Shown here one piece after another: positions 1 to 10,710 of a stretch of 64,000 nucleotides of DNA. Origin of the DNA: Epiperipatus broadwayi (Eukaryota; Onychophora; Udeonychophora; Euonychophora; Peripatidae); contig JAQFVV010006472.1 of NCBI GenBank assembly GCA_028023455.1, forward strand, positions 574,501-638,500, written 5' to 3'. A program made the position numbers and the translations under genes. Numbering within the stretch: the stretch's first letter is position 1; every line of letters begins with the position of its first letter. The notes below the pieces were generated by a model that saw only the letters and a list, made by a program, of their open reading frames with translations, was not told the DNA's origin and did no database searches.

Positions 1-430
1 GAAGAGCATACGATGCATTAATGTAGATAGTTGGACATTTACTAGATGCAGTAACGTGGCCTGAAATTTGATCTTTTAAGTGGAGGAACTGATGGAAGTT
101 GTAGTTTAGAGGGGCATTCAGCACATTAATGTCGATAGTTGGATGTTTTTTAGGCACAGTAATGTGGCCCGAAATTTAGTAGTTTAAGTGATAGGACCGT
201 AGTTGAATGGTCATTTGACACATTAATGTAGGACCAATGTAATAGACAGTTGGACGTTAATGTAGAAATTTATAGGAGCCTGAAAATACTCATAGCAAAT
301 GATAGGATTACTATAAAACATAGTTGGGAATTCATTTTGTGAATCGGCATGGCTTGAAATTGGTTGTTTAAATAAAATAAACAACTTGAATTGTCATTAA
401 TTGTTTAGATGGTGGGTCAAAGTTGACCAT
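1..430 (+). repeat. Degenerate tandem repeat of about 100 bases upstream of gag
   Basis: Three to four imperfect units share the core cattaatgt.gatagttgga, followed about 30 bases later by ca.taa.gtggcc.gaaattt and tttaagtg. The first two units (about 14-121 and 122-220) align well and the later ones break down. The repeat precedes a gag relic, so it is probably leader sequence of the same LTR element. Its left limit lies outside the window. Confidence 0.6.
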
Positions 431-705
431 TATTGATGTAGGGGATATTTGTTGAAGAGAAGTTTAAGAAACGTATTGATAGTACTTGTATTTATTTTCC
501 CAAACTGGCTAGTTTTGGTATATTATAAAAGGTTGATTTTCATGGACGTTAGAATGTACATATGTGATTTTTTAAGATAGAAAAAATAAAATGCATTCTG
601 AATGAAGAAGATAGATGAATGTGATGCATAGAATTAGAACTAAGAGGGTGGGGGTTGACTGTGCATATGTTGAAATAGAAATTTTGTAGTTAGATAAACT
701 TAAAT

Positions 706-1284
706 ATGATTAATAATATAGTGGAAGAAAGTGGTAGTGAAGGAGGGGCAATGTTGGAAGTAAGTCCAATATCTTTTAAGAATCCACAGATAGTTGAAAA
801 GAATATTTTTCAAATATTAGTAAATATGATGAAAGAGATGCGTGAAGATATAAATCAGAATCAGCAGATAATGAAACAAAAAATTAGTGAACTTAGGACA
901 GAAATGAGGGAAATGAGACAGGAATTAATGGGAAGCATGGATGTAGGTCAGGAAGCAGTAGAAATAATAAGGAAAGATGTGGATGAAAAAAGGACTGAAA
1001 TTTTAGAATTAAAAGGAAATATGGAAGAACTAAAGGAGGAGTTAGATAAGGGAAAGGGAAATCAATTAAAAGTAGAGAGTATGGAAGGAAGTAATGACAA
1101 AGAATTGGGAAATTTAGAAGGGAAAATAGAGGGTAATGAGGATGTAAGGGTTGAATTAAAGGAGATATGTAGTAACATGATGGAAAAGATAGAGCAGAAA
1201 CTAAAACAGATTGGACAGAAATGTGATGATTTTAGTTTCGGTGATAGGCAGGACATACGGATAGTTCATGGAAAAGCAGTTTAG
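706..1284 (+). pseudogene. gag: Gag N-terminal region, coiled coil (LTR retrotransposon)
   Basis: A 192-codon open frame rich in Glu, Lys, Met and Asn. From about residue 35 to the end it reads as heptad-like charged and hydrophobic repeats (MMKEMREDIN, ELRTEMREMRQEL), a coiled coil with no signal peptide or membrane segment. Gag proteins of some invertebrate Ty3/gypsy elements begin this way, and the capsid-like gag segment follows directly in another frame, so this is most likely the N-terminal half of one gag split by a frameshift near 1270-1310. Codons are strongly A-biased. A free-standing coiled-coil protein is the alternative but is unlikely given the neighbour. Gag would form the cytoplasmic retrotransposon particle. 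Confidence 0.6.
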
Positions 1285-1299
1285 TGTTTTGGTGTTTAA

Positions 1300-1840
1300 A
1301 GTGGAAGTGGGAGAGAATCCATTAAAACATTTAGAAAGTTTAAGCCATTAATTTTCATTTAAAAGATTGCCAAAGGAAGATAAAGTTGCAGTAGCCAGTG
1401 GTTACTTACAAGGGACTGCATGTAATTGGTGGTATACTGTGGGTGATAGGCCACAAACATTTGCTGAGTATAGACATGTGATTTTGAGAGCATTTTGGAA
1501 TGAGGCTAGGCAAGATGGGATTATGTATAAAATATCTCAGGAAAGATACTCAAGTACTTGGGGAGAAACTCATGCACAATTTTTTTATCGGCAGATAGCA
1601 AAGCTTAGGGCATTAACAGCATTTCCTATGTCAGAGGGGCAAATAATCAGGATATTGCAGAACAACATGCCACCAGAGATACAGCATTTAATGTTAGGTA
1701 GGGATAGGTGTTCAATAGATGAAATGGCAGAATTTTTAACACAAGTCGATTACACTTGGGAACCTTTAGATCGATATAGGAAATGGGATGGGCAAAATAA
1801 TTTATTGGATAGGAAGAAAGAGCCACCTGATCGATTATAG
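1300..1840 (+). pseudogene. gag: Gag capsid-like domain (Ty3/gypsy retrotransposon)
   Basis: The frame open through 1840 contains a retrotransposon-gag signature: A..YLQGTACNWW at about 1390-1430, then FAEYRHVILRAFWNE, FFYRQIAKLRAL and a C-terminal CSIDEMAEFLTQVDY stretch. Homology continues upstream of the first usable start (NPLKHLESLSH at about 1315-1347), interrupted by an in-frame TAA at about 1348, so this is a broken gag and not an independent gene. No CCHC zinc knuckle was seen. Protease and reverse transcriptase do not follow: only about 260 bases separate the stop from the polypurine tract. The element is therefore gag-only, or its pol was deleted. Confidence 0.75.
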
Positions 1841-2100
1841 AATAGAATTATACTAGGATGAAAATTATAGTGAATAAATAGGAATACACATGTACAGTTA
1901 AACAAATGTTAAATAAATAAAACTAGATTGTTTATAGGTTTAAATTTTGGAAAAACTAAAATGCTCAGAATGATATTTTAGTTTGAGAGGAGGGACAGAG
2001 ATAATGTACCAAAGTACATTGATATGTAATTAATTTATTATGAATCCCATGTTTTAAAATATAAAAATTTAAAATTGAGAGAATAAAATATAAAAACTAA

Positions 2101-2115
2101 AGAGCAGGGGGGAGG
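2101..2115 (+). promoter_or_regulatory. Polypurine tract
   Basis: The purine run agagcaggggggagg lies just before a TGGAATTTG start, the arrangement expected of a plus-strand primer site next to a 3' LTR. Its place after the gag relic supports this. Confidence 0.55.
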
Positions 2116-3797
2116 TGGAATTTGTTATTAAATAAAAAAAAACTGAACGCTTTTTAAAATAATAATAATAAAAATAAACTGTAAACACTTTTTTAAATAA
2201 TAAGATTTTTTTGTTTAAAAAAAGGGCAAAAAAGACTTGTAATAAAAAAAAGATTTAATATTTTTTAAATGAACTTATAATAAAATAATAAAGAGATTTT
2301 GTTTTATCTTATAATAAAATAATTAAATATATGTGTGTGTGTATGTGATTTTTAATAAAAAATAGACGCAAAAGCTGATTTTATTTCACGAGACTAAAGA
2401 TGCTGCTGCTAATAAAGTTTTCCATTGTTTGAAACAGTATAAATAGCTCAACATTTTATTATTCTGGGTCTGACTTTCTCATTTTAATAAAATATTTTTT
2501 GAAGTAATATCTCTAAAAATGTTGCATTGTTAAAACCAACATGTTTGCAGTCAACTGAAACTGCTCTCTATGCATCTAAGATCTGCAATTAGTTTGGAAA
2601 GTGATCATGTTTAAATAGACTAAATGGACAGTGGAGTACGAGTAAGCCAAACCAGCCACGAAAATCATACTATGTCACAGGATCTACGGAGGAGTCATTT
2701 TACCGGTCATTGATGAGTTTAAAAAATAATTCCATTATGCTGTTTCCATCATATTAAAAAAATCCTAGGTAATTATTGACTTTGATATCTTAACATTCCC
2801 AATTTCTTCTTAAAATAAACATAGACTTTATTAGAAAGAACTTTGAACTTTATGAATTAATCTTAAAAATAAAACTTTAAACTTTAAAAGATAATATGTG
2901 CAATAATAAAATAAATAAAATCAGCTTCTATTATTAAATAATATTTTTGAAACAATTGCGTGCATGTATGTGTGATTTGATTTTTTTAAACTTAAAAAAA
3001 AAAAAAGAAATAAAATATAATGTAACATGTATACTTTATTTGCTAAAGTAATATATTAAATTGCTTTATTTTAATCTTTAAAAAAGAAGTGTGTGTGTTT
3101 CATTATAAGATAAAACGATTAATTTATTTTAAATAAAAAAAATACTTAAATTATTTTTCTTAAAATATTTATGTTTATTTTGATACGTGCAGGTAAGTAT
3201 AAATATTTATTTTCTTAATAAAAGTAGGAGGAAAAAAATCTAATTATTAATAATAGTATTTCAGGAATAGATTCGCTAATTTAAAGATATAAATGTTTTG
3301 GCATTCAGTATAATGTTATTATTATTGGTTTTAAAGGATTGAAGTATTATTTTGAATGGTTCAGGGAATTATTTAGTTTTTTTAAAAAGTAGTAGTAGCT
3401 TCGAGGGGGCATTTAAGATACCTTTTTGTTTGTTTATTAGTGGGTGGTTGAAAACCAATTGAGCTAGCAGGATTTCAGGTACCAAATTATGCTGATCAGA
3501 TAGACATGCTAATTCTAACGTAATTAGCTGGCACCTAAGGGATTTTCTTTCTTTTTTAAAAAATAAAATAAAGTGTTTATTTGGTCAGTGTATTTTTGGT
3601 AGATGAGCATTGGGTGTTATTAGTAGTTCGCTACTAATGATAGTTGACACTTTACCTGAAAACCAACCACTTTCTGGAAGGGAAGTTTAGGAGTACAAAG
3701 TAAATAAAATATTAATTGATATTTTTTTTTGTCGATAGTTGTTGTTGTTTCCCGTATTTAAGTAGTAATTTTAGATGGAGTTGAGAGGCGGTTGGTT

Positions 3798-3799
<2 letters not shown>
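2116..3799 (+). repeat. Probable 3' LTR with TATA box and splice donor
   Basis: Begins TGG right after the polypurine tract and is taken to end at ...GGTTCA before the (TA)n array, giving about 1.68 kb, close to the 1.74-kb LTRs at 28-34 kb. It contains a good TATA box (agtataaatagct, 2436-2448). About 750 bases further on is a strong 5' splice site, gcag|gtaagt, with GT at 3193-3194. The 5' partner is outside the window, so the LTR call rests on position and internal signals only. The right boundary is uncertain because it abuts simple sequence. Confidence 0.45.

Positions 3800-3884
<85 letters not shown>
3800..3884. repeat. (TA)n microsatellite
   Basis: About 80 bases of uninterrupted TA repeats, immediately followed by a hairpin element. 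Further (TA)n tracts occur at 4043-4066, 7902-7918, 19265-19354, 23639-23679, 24630-24656, 24674-24712, 34143-34163, 38343-38425, 43101-43136 and 43159-43194. Many border mobile elements. Confidence 0.95.
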
Positions 3885-3887
<3 letters not shown>

Positions 3888-3992
3888 TAATATTTTTAAA
3901 CGGTTTATAAACAATTCAAACAATCTTTAAATCCGTCTTCTGCGGATTAAAGATTGTTTGAATTGTTTATAAACCGTTTAAAAATATTATTT
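3885..3992. repeat. Hairpin with 50-base arms
   Basis: Left arm 3885-3935 and right arm 3943-3992 are reverse complements apart from one single-base indel, around a 7-base loop (tcttctg). The arms start aaataatatttttaaacgg. It lies between two TA arrays and shows no coding capacity. It may be a foldback MITE inserted in TA-rich sequence. Confidence 0.85.
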
Positions 3993-4098
3993 CAATTATA
4001 ATTACAATATTATTTTTAATTAACGGATATTTTTATTTATTTTATATATATATATATATATATATAATAAAAAGAAGGTTTTTATTAAATGTGTTTAA

Positions 4099-4525
4099 CC
4101 AGTTCTTACTTATAAATCCGAGACTTGGATACTTAATAGAAAAAGCAATATAGAGATTCAGACCACTCAGAGAAGTATGGAGAGATGCATATTAGGAGTA
4201 ACAAGAAGAGATAGAAACCACAATATATGGATAAGAGAACAAACAGATGTTACTGACATTGTTGAAAGAATTAAAAGACTTAAGTGGAGGTGGGTTGGAC
4301 ATATTGCTAGAGGAGATGATAATAAATGGACAATTGAAATCTTAATCTGGATTCCAAGAGATTATAAATATTCCAGAAAGAGACCATATCTAAGATAGAT
4401 GGATAAATAAAAAAAGTGTGTAGGAATGATGTGGAAAAGAAAGGCTAGAAATTGGAGATGGATTGAACTTGGAGAAACCTTCATCCTGCAGAGAATTGAT
4501 AATGGTTGACAATGATGATGATACA
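4099..4525 (+). pseudogene. RTE-type LINE, 3' end (RT C-terminus and TGA tail)
   Basis: Translation gives the typical C-terminal end of RTE-like ORF2 proteins: PVLTYKSETWIL, QTTQRSMERCILGVTRRDR, TDVTDIVERIKRLKWRWVGH, IARGDDNKWT, then a weaker ARNWRWIELGETFILQ. The long open stretch (4177-4398) ends at a TAG, and further stops follow in the next 60 bases where homology continues in a shifted frame, so this is a decayed 5'-truncated copy. It ends in tgacaatgatgatgatac, the short TGA/GAT tail expected of RTE insertions. The RT catalytic motifs lie upstream and are absent. A second, more decayed copy lies at 42.3-43.05 kb. Confidence 0.85.
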
Positions 4526-5878
4526 AATATTTTGTAAAAATAATTATAAATATTTAAATAAACTATAAAAAATATACAATTTTTGCTCATTACTAACAAT
4601 AATCAAATAAAATTTTAGAGGTTTATTTGTCAATCAGCAATATTATAGACTTTTGTTAGCTGGTTTGTAGTATTGTCTGTGGTTAATAACATCTTCAGAA
4701 TTTTTTTTGAACAAATAAGTCCATATTTACTTTAGTTCCAATTTTTGCTGTCAAATAAATATGAATTTGGCAAAATAATCCTAAAAATAGTTGTAAAAGG
4801 ATGATTTGAAATTGGAGCATAGTAATGTCATCACAGTACTCCATAATGTCACATTATCATGAAACTCAGAATCATTGAGTTAACAAAATAAACTTTTTTT
4901 TGTTTTAAACATAGCTCATGTACTGAAAATGGAAAATAAAAAAACAAATAAATAGTTATTAATGGATTAAAAATATTGCCACAAATAGTATAATGGCTAA
5001 ATAAATACAGTTAGCACCATTGTATACAGTGATTTTGTGCATAGAGAATTGGTAATTGTTATCAACAATTAATTTAAGGGAAGGGGGTATTTTATTCAAT
5101 ATAGTAAAAATGTAATGGGAAAAAAAACCTCAATAAAAATAATTACTATTAGTAGTAGTAACAGTAATAGTAGCAGTAGTAATAATAATTGTAGTATTCA
5201 TATTGTTTTATTTTTAATTTTTTAATTTTTTTTTAATTATGTTATTCAGTAATTTGATCAAGTTTGCTAAATTTGATTGTTTTTTAGTTTGTTTTTTAGT
5301 AAAAAATATTTTATAGTAATTTGAATAATTCTTACAAAGTGCATATATAAAAGTTGGACAAATAAGATGTTGTTAGAAATACTATTTATATCAACTATTG
5401 GTATTCTACATGGAATAAAATTAAAAATATTTTAATGATGTTTTGGAGACTAATAGATAATCTTATATAGAAAAAAAACCCTAAGATGCTTGAGTGATAT
5501 CAGTATATAATATTAATCTCTTACTTGATATTTAGAAATTCTCCACAAAGATTCATTATTATATATTGAAAATCTTATTAAAAAAAATACTTAACCTCCT
5601 CATCAAATCAATATTTGACTGCATTGTATGCATAGTGTTATATTATTATTTTGAAAAATGACTATGTTGTCTGAAAAACACATTTTTATTATAAAATGAA
5701 CCTTGTCCTAAATGTTCAAATAGCATGAAGTTAATTAAATGAATTTCTCTAAGATAATTAAACTAAGAGGCTATCATGATATATTTGCCAAATATATGAT
5801 TGTTTTATCATCAATATTAATAAATAAGAGAATGTACTTTGGTTGAAATATTTCTTTTCATTATCAACAGATAGTAAA
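4526..5878. other. Non-coding A+T-rich interval
   Basis: No open frame with recognisable homology. It contains a degenerate AGT/TAG trinucleotide tract at about 5146-5190 and long T and A runs. Nothing else stands out. Confidence 0.7.
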
Positions 5879-5996
5879 AATCAGCCATTAAGGTAATACA
5901 CATGCGCTTTGTGGATTTTAACTATAAATGAATACTCTCACTTTCATTTATAGTTAACATCTACAAAGTGCATGTGCATTACCTTAATGGCTGATT
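5879..5996. mobile_element. Foldback (MITE-like) element, 118 bases
   Basis: Left arm 5879-5932 and right arm 5942-5996 pair almost throughout around a loop of about 9 bases. The arms read aatcagccattaaggtaat then acatgcgctttgtg and end in tataaatgaa. The outer 55 bases closely resemble the ends of the larger foldback at 9030-9501 (atcagcctttcaaactaat, gcatgcactttgtg, aataaatgaatac), so the two look like members of one family. No coding capacity. Confidence 0.8.
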
Positions 5997-8298
5997 ATTA
6001 TTATTTACAGTTTAAAAACATTGTGCTATATAAAATAAATATCTTATCATCAACAGATATAAATTATGCAGTTATACACTCTTTGGTAGTCAAAAAAAGA
6101 CTAATTTCATTTGCATAAAATGTTTTGCTAATGAAGCTCATTGTAGATTAACGTTTGAAGTAATTGGAGTGTTCATATGTGTAATATCCTATGAGATAAT
6201 TTGTTCTACTGCATTTGGGGGAGGGGGGATATATTTATTTTAGTTGGTCATAGTAAAAATAATTTTACAATTACTGTTTGTTAAATGTATTTTGTTTTCC
6301 CATGTATTATTATTTCATTGGTCTTAAGAATGTCAATCTTAAAACTGTGGCTGATTTTTCATCTAACCAAATATTAACAATTTGATTGTTTTGAAACTCA
6401 AATAATACTGTTATTTATATATTTATGAAATTGATCTCAACTCCCTAAATAAACAAAAAAAAAATGCTTTCGGAGCTATATATATTCAAGATAACGGTAA
6501 TGCTTTGCTGTTTCAATAATTTGTTTTAAAACAAATACTAATAATTAAATTACAATAAAAAAGCAAAGTATCTGCAAAAAAAAGTACAAATGTGTGTGAG
6601 GGTTAGGATAGAGGGTGCACAGATAAGAGAAGATCTAAGTGAGATGTAATTATTTTGAACTAAACTTGGATAACAACAGAAAAAATATATATATATTCCC
6701 GTAATTGAGCAATGGGTACGTTAGAAATATGTAATCTCAATTACAAGTAGAATTAAATATCCAATATGTTTGTATCTTATAATTTAAGATAGAGAATATC
6801 TAATCCGTAAAAATAATTTTAAAAAAATGTGTATGCATGCATACATTTTGAATGTGCTATTTTTCTTATTAATTCTAATATATGGGGTATATGTGCATAG
6901 ACTTTCACACTACCCACCACTCTCCACATTATTTCATAATGCTGACTGATACACTTGAACACACATATGTCAAAAAGATAAATAATCACCAATATGCGTA
7001 TTTAATGCTAAACCAGCAATCATCAATTGGTTCAGATTATTATCTCGACACATATATGCAATAAGTGCTCACAGATATATTAAGATAGCCAATTTTCATA
7101 CTTTAATGGACAGGCTCCACTCCACACTCCAACTCTTCAACCATCCATCCAATTGGAAACCTGACGATAGAACGCTCAAAGGCCACCCTGAGATATTTTG
7201 GATCAGACAAATTTGTTTCTAGCAAAAGCATTTTTTGAGAGGATTGATTGTTGAAATTACTATTTCTTATAAATCATTAATTTATTAAATTACAACGGTT
7301 TTTATCTTTGTAAATTAAAATTTATTTTAAAAAAATAATAAAATAAATGAACCATTTAATTTACTAAAAAGCAATTGTAAGTTCTAAAACCAAATGTAAG
7401 TTTGACAAAACCATCACTATTACTGAAAATCATTTAGATAGACAGTAACTTAAGAAAGAAACAGATTTATTTAACAAGGTTCGGTAGGCAGAAGGTAGTG
7501 TCTAATTGATTTTTCCGTAACGTTATTATTAAGTTGTTAATAAGCAACGGCTATTGAACAAAACTCTCAAGTTGCGGCTTTTTATTCCAAAAGTAATTAA
7601 GAAGAAAATAAATATAAAAAAAACACAAACCAGAAAAAGTTTTTATAAGAAATATTGAATGTTGCTTTTATCAATTTATATACCTATTTTTTTATATATC
7701 ATAATCATCGTCATTTTTAACGTTGTAGAATAATCTACTGCCAAATAAAGATCTTTTCAAATTATTTACCATTCCAAACGCTTTATTTTTTGTTCCTCTA
7801 TTTTTTCAGAAAACCTTTTATCATATTTATCTATCTGTTTTTGTGTGTTTTTAATTTTTCTCCCATCCATTATAATTCAATTTTATTCATTTATTGCTAT
7901 ATATATATATATATATATTCGGCAATATATCCAATCCAGCTTCATTTCAACTTTTTAATTCTTTTAATAATCTTAGTGTTGTGTGTTTGTTCTATTATGT
8001 ATTTGCTTTCAAGTTTTTTTATCGACTATATATTTTTTGTTGTCTGCCGTTTTTGGGTTATTTTTATTAAATATATCCAATTGACTTTGATAATGTAAGC
8101 ACATTTATTAAAAAAAATTTATAGGGGAGTTTTTGTTTTTATAATACTTTATTTCTACAATTAATTCAAGGTTATATCTATGACTAATTTCAGACAAAGT
8201 ATTTCATCCTACATTAATAAATTTAAAAACACATTAAATATTATTTTAAATACATTTTATAATTATAAATTTATTTAATGCACATTGATTATGTAAGT
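5997..8298. other. Non-coding interval with one GC-richer open segment
   Basis: Mostly low-complexity A+T sequence. The open frame at 7790-8098 encodes an I/F/Y/L-rich polypeptide expected of T-rich DNA and is not accepted as a gene. The one exception is a GC-richer stretch at about 7096-7223, which stays open in one plus frame (listed separately). Confidence 0.6.
7073..7222 (+). other. Exon-like open segment, unidentified
   Basis: About 45 codons on the plus strand read KIANFHTLMDRLHSTLQLF followed by NHPSNWKPDDRTLKGHPEIF and end at a TAG after QICF. Base composition is clearly less A+T-rich than the surroundings and amino acid use is balanced, unlike chance frames here. No clean splice sites are apparent at either edge. 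It could be an exon of an unrecognised gene, a processed fragment or a piece of an unknown transposon. I do not recognise the product. Confidence 0.25.
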
Positions 8299-8474
8299 AA
8301 TATTTACTAAGGCAATACACCTAAAGCATGTGCGATTGAAAATGCAAAGTAGAGACCTCTACAGGTCTTAACCACAAGCTTACGCCTTCCCTCTTTTCTT
8401 CCAATGTGTAAGCTTGTCCCTACCTTTGCATTTTCAACTGCACATGCTTTAGATTTATTGCCTTAGTAAATATT
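8299..8474. mobile_element. Foldback (MITE-like) element, 176 bases
   Basis: Left arm 8299-8383 and right arm 8408-8474 are complementary (aatatttactaaggcaata ... gcatgtgc ... gaaaatgcaaag ... aagcttac). The left arm has an extra block of about 18 bases near its inner end, and the loop is about 24 bases. The outer sequence resembles the other local foldbacks only loosely. No coding capacity. Confidence 0.75.
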
Positions 8475-9029
8475 AAATACATTTTAATAAATCTTTCTTA
8501 TAGCTTTTTGCTTTGCTTTGTAATATTTCTTGAAACTTACAGTAGAGATTTAAGGTAGAATTTGCACCACAATTGTATTATCTGAAAAATTATATGGCTA
8601 AATAATAATCATTTATTTTTAGTTGTTTTCTATTTTAATTCACAAAATTAAATTATTTTACTATACTGTTTTATTATTTTTTTAACCTCTACATTTAATC
8701 TAATCATTGTTTTAATAGTATTATAATTCTATAACAATCTAATCATTGCAGTTATAATAGGACAAATATTGTTAAGAATTTACAATATCCAAGATTTTAT
8801 GCATTAATTGCAGCATATTTATGGAATCATTTTTTTATTATTAACATATATTAATCCAGTACAAAATATCAATTTATATCAATTTCTTTAATATCTAGGT
8901 GTGATTTTTTGCACTATATGCACTTTTAAATCTAGTTGTGTTTTTTTTTTATTATCTGCAGTTCAATAGTTTTTCATAATCATTATTTAAATAAGCATTT
9001 ATTTTTATATAGCACATGTTTACAATTGT

Positions 9030-9501
9030 ATTACATTTAAATATCAGCCTTTCAAACTAATTGTGCATGCACTTTGTGAGTGTTAATAATAAATGAATAC
9101 TTTCCTCTCCAATACAAGATATAGTATTTATGCAAGAATAAAATGAATCACTTATTTCTACAACTCAAATGCTTATATATGAGAAAATCTGAAGTACTGG
9201 CAAGGAAAGCATGAGGATAGATCACTCACTTTAAATTACTATTTACGATGTCTGAATTTCACCGACGTCATTCGTTCAGACATCATAAATAGTAATTTAA
9301 AGTGAGTGGTCTATTCTCACGCTTTCCTTGCTAGTACTTCAAATTTGCTCATATATAAGCATTTGAGTTGTAGGAATAATTGATTCATTTTATTCCTGCA
9401 TAAATACTATATCTTGTATTGGAGAGGAAAGTATTCATTTATTATTAACACTCGCAAAGCGCATGCACAATTAGCTTGAAAGGCTGATATTTGAATGTAA
9501 T
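9030..9501. mobile_element. Large foldback element, two 227-base arms
   Basis: Arms 9030-9256 and 9275-9501 are the same length and near-perfect reverse complements around an 18-base centre. Both carry gtattggagaggaaagtatt-type and agtactggcaaggaaagc-type segments in mirror order. The outer ends match the 5879-5996 foldback. No open frame, and no target-site duplication could be made out. It would form a very stable cruciform or hairpin RNA. Confidence 0.9.
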
Positions 9502-9544
9502 AATCATTATTATAACTATTTTATAAATAATCTATAGACAATAA

Positions 9545-10040
9545 TTAATAAATAGTCTATTTATAAAGTGCTGACTATTTATGTAATAGACAGAAATGGG
9601 AAATAAATCTTCTGTCATGCATTCCAACCTCTGCTCACCATGCTAAAATCAGGATTTTAAACTATTGTGTGCCTGATATATAATTTGACAAATTAATTGT
9701 TCAAACTTATTTATTCTATAATAGGACAGAGTTCGAATCTTATTTTTAATCACCTGTGATTAGAAATAAATATTAAATTTTGAATTTACTGTAATAAATA
9801 GTCTATTTATAAAGTGCTGATTATGAATGTAATAAATAGAGAAAGAAATAAATCTTTTCTATATGCTCTTCATGAATGTATATGCACTCACCCATAAACA
9901 TATGTTTAAAAAGCATAAGTGGATCATTTATGCTTAGAGCTTATCATCACATAAGCCAAACTTTGCTCACTATGCTAAAATCAGAGCTTTAATCAATCTA
10001 TTGTATGCCTGATATATAATTTGACAAATTAAGCTGGTAT
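9545..10040 (+). repeat. Diverged tandem duplication
   Basis: aataaatagtctatttataa plus agtgctga occurs at about 9548 and 9793, followed in each copy by a shared aaataaatct. The gctaaaatcag ... gcctgatatataatttgaca block occurs at about 9641 and 9974. Spacing differs (about 245 and 333 bases), so the second copy holds extra sequence. No coding content. Confidence 0.7.
9690..9750 (+). mobile_element. Possible tRNA-derived SINE fragment
   Basis: aattgttcaaac, a spacer of about 20 bases, then cagagttcgaatctt resembles a tRNA D-arm region followed by a B box (GTTCGAATC) at normal spacing. The acceptor stem is not recognisable. It lies inside a local tandem duplication, but only the first copy keeps the B box. 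Confidence 0.3.
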
Positions 10041-10637
10041 TTACGTTTTTTTTTTCTTTTTAGCTCATACCTATTGTAATGGTTAATGGTGTGTGGATTG
10101 GTAGAGAATGCCTATTCCAGCCATACATTAGTTGTGTGAAAGTGCATGATGTGGATTATACTTTAACAAGAAAAATAATATACTGACAAACGTTGATTTT
10201 GATTTACAAACAGGAGTTGATTAAATCAGTAGAGACCTAAAAGTAATATGATGATAGTTATTTGAATTTACTGTAAGCACCAGATATAACTTTAAAAGTA
10301 TAACATCATCATAATCACACAATCAATCTATCTATTTCTTACTATGCATCCAGATGTCTCACAATGCTAGCTGTTTCCATATGGTAGTTATCTATAATAT
10401 TTGTAATTTACTAAATTGAACTCATAAATCCCAAATGTAAAATATTGAACTTAAATTTAATGAATTAATATTAATAATGCACAGAAGAAAAAAGAACGGT
10501 CATCAAATATTTAAAATTTTAACAAAAATTTAATTATTTTAATAAAAATTTAAAAAAAAAACAATAGCAGGTATAAAAGAGATTTAAATGTAACTTAAAT
10601 GAGCATTTTCCATCAATATATAATTAAAGATAGTCCA

Positions 10638-10710
10638 GCATTGGTGGCCTTGTGGTTAGCATAGCTGTCTTCCAAGCCAGCTGGCCCAGGTTCATTCCCC
10701 AGTCAACGCT
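10638..10710 (+). mobile_element. tRNA-Gly(TCC)-like SINE head or tRNA pseudogene
   Basis: The segment follows a glycine tRNA from end to end: acceptor gcattgg, tg linker, tgtggttagcat D loop, anticodon arm gctgtcttccaagccagc with TCC at 10671-10673, aggttcattcc B box, and 3' acceptor strand tcaacgc. One acceptor mismatch, one extra base in the anticodon stem and a disrupted T stem argue against a working tRNA. No convincing SINE body or tail was seen in the following 60 bases. Confidence 0.65.

Noticed and set aside
3800-3884. Centromeric or telomeric repeat
   Set aside because: Simple TA microsatellite repeated throughout the window; no satellite periodicity or telomere unit.
7790-8098. 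102-codon open frame rich in Ile, Phe and Tyr
   Set aside because: The composition is what T-rich DNA gives by chance; no homology, no context, and it runs through a TA array.
10638-10710. Functional tRNA-Gly gene
   Set aside because: An acceptor mismatch, an extra base in the anticodon stem and a broken T stem make it a SINE head or pseudogene.
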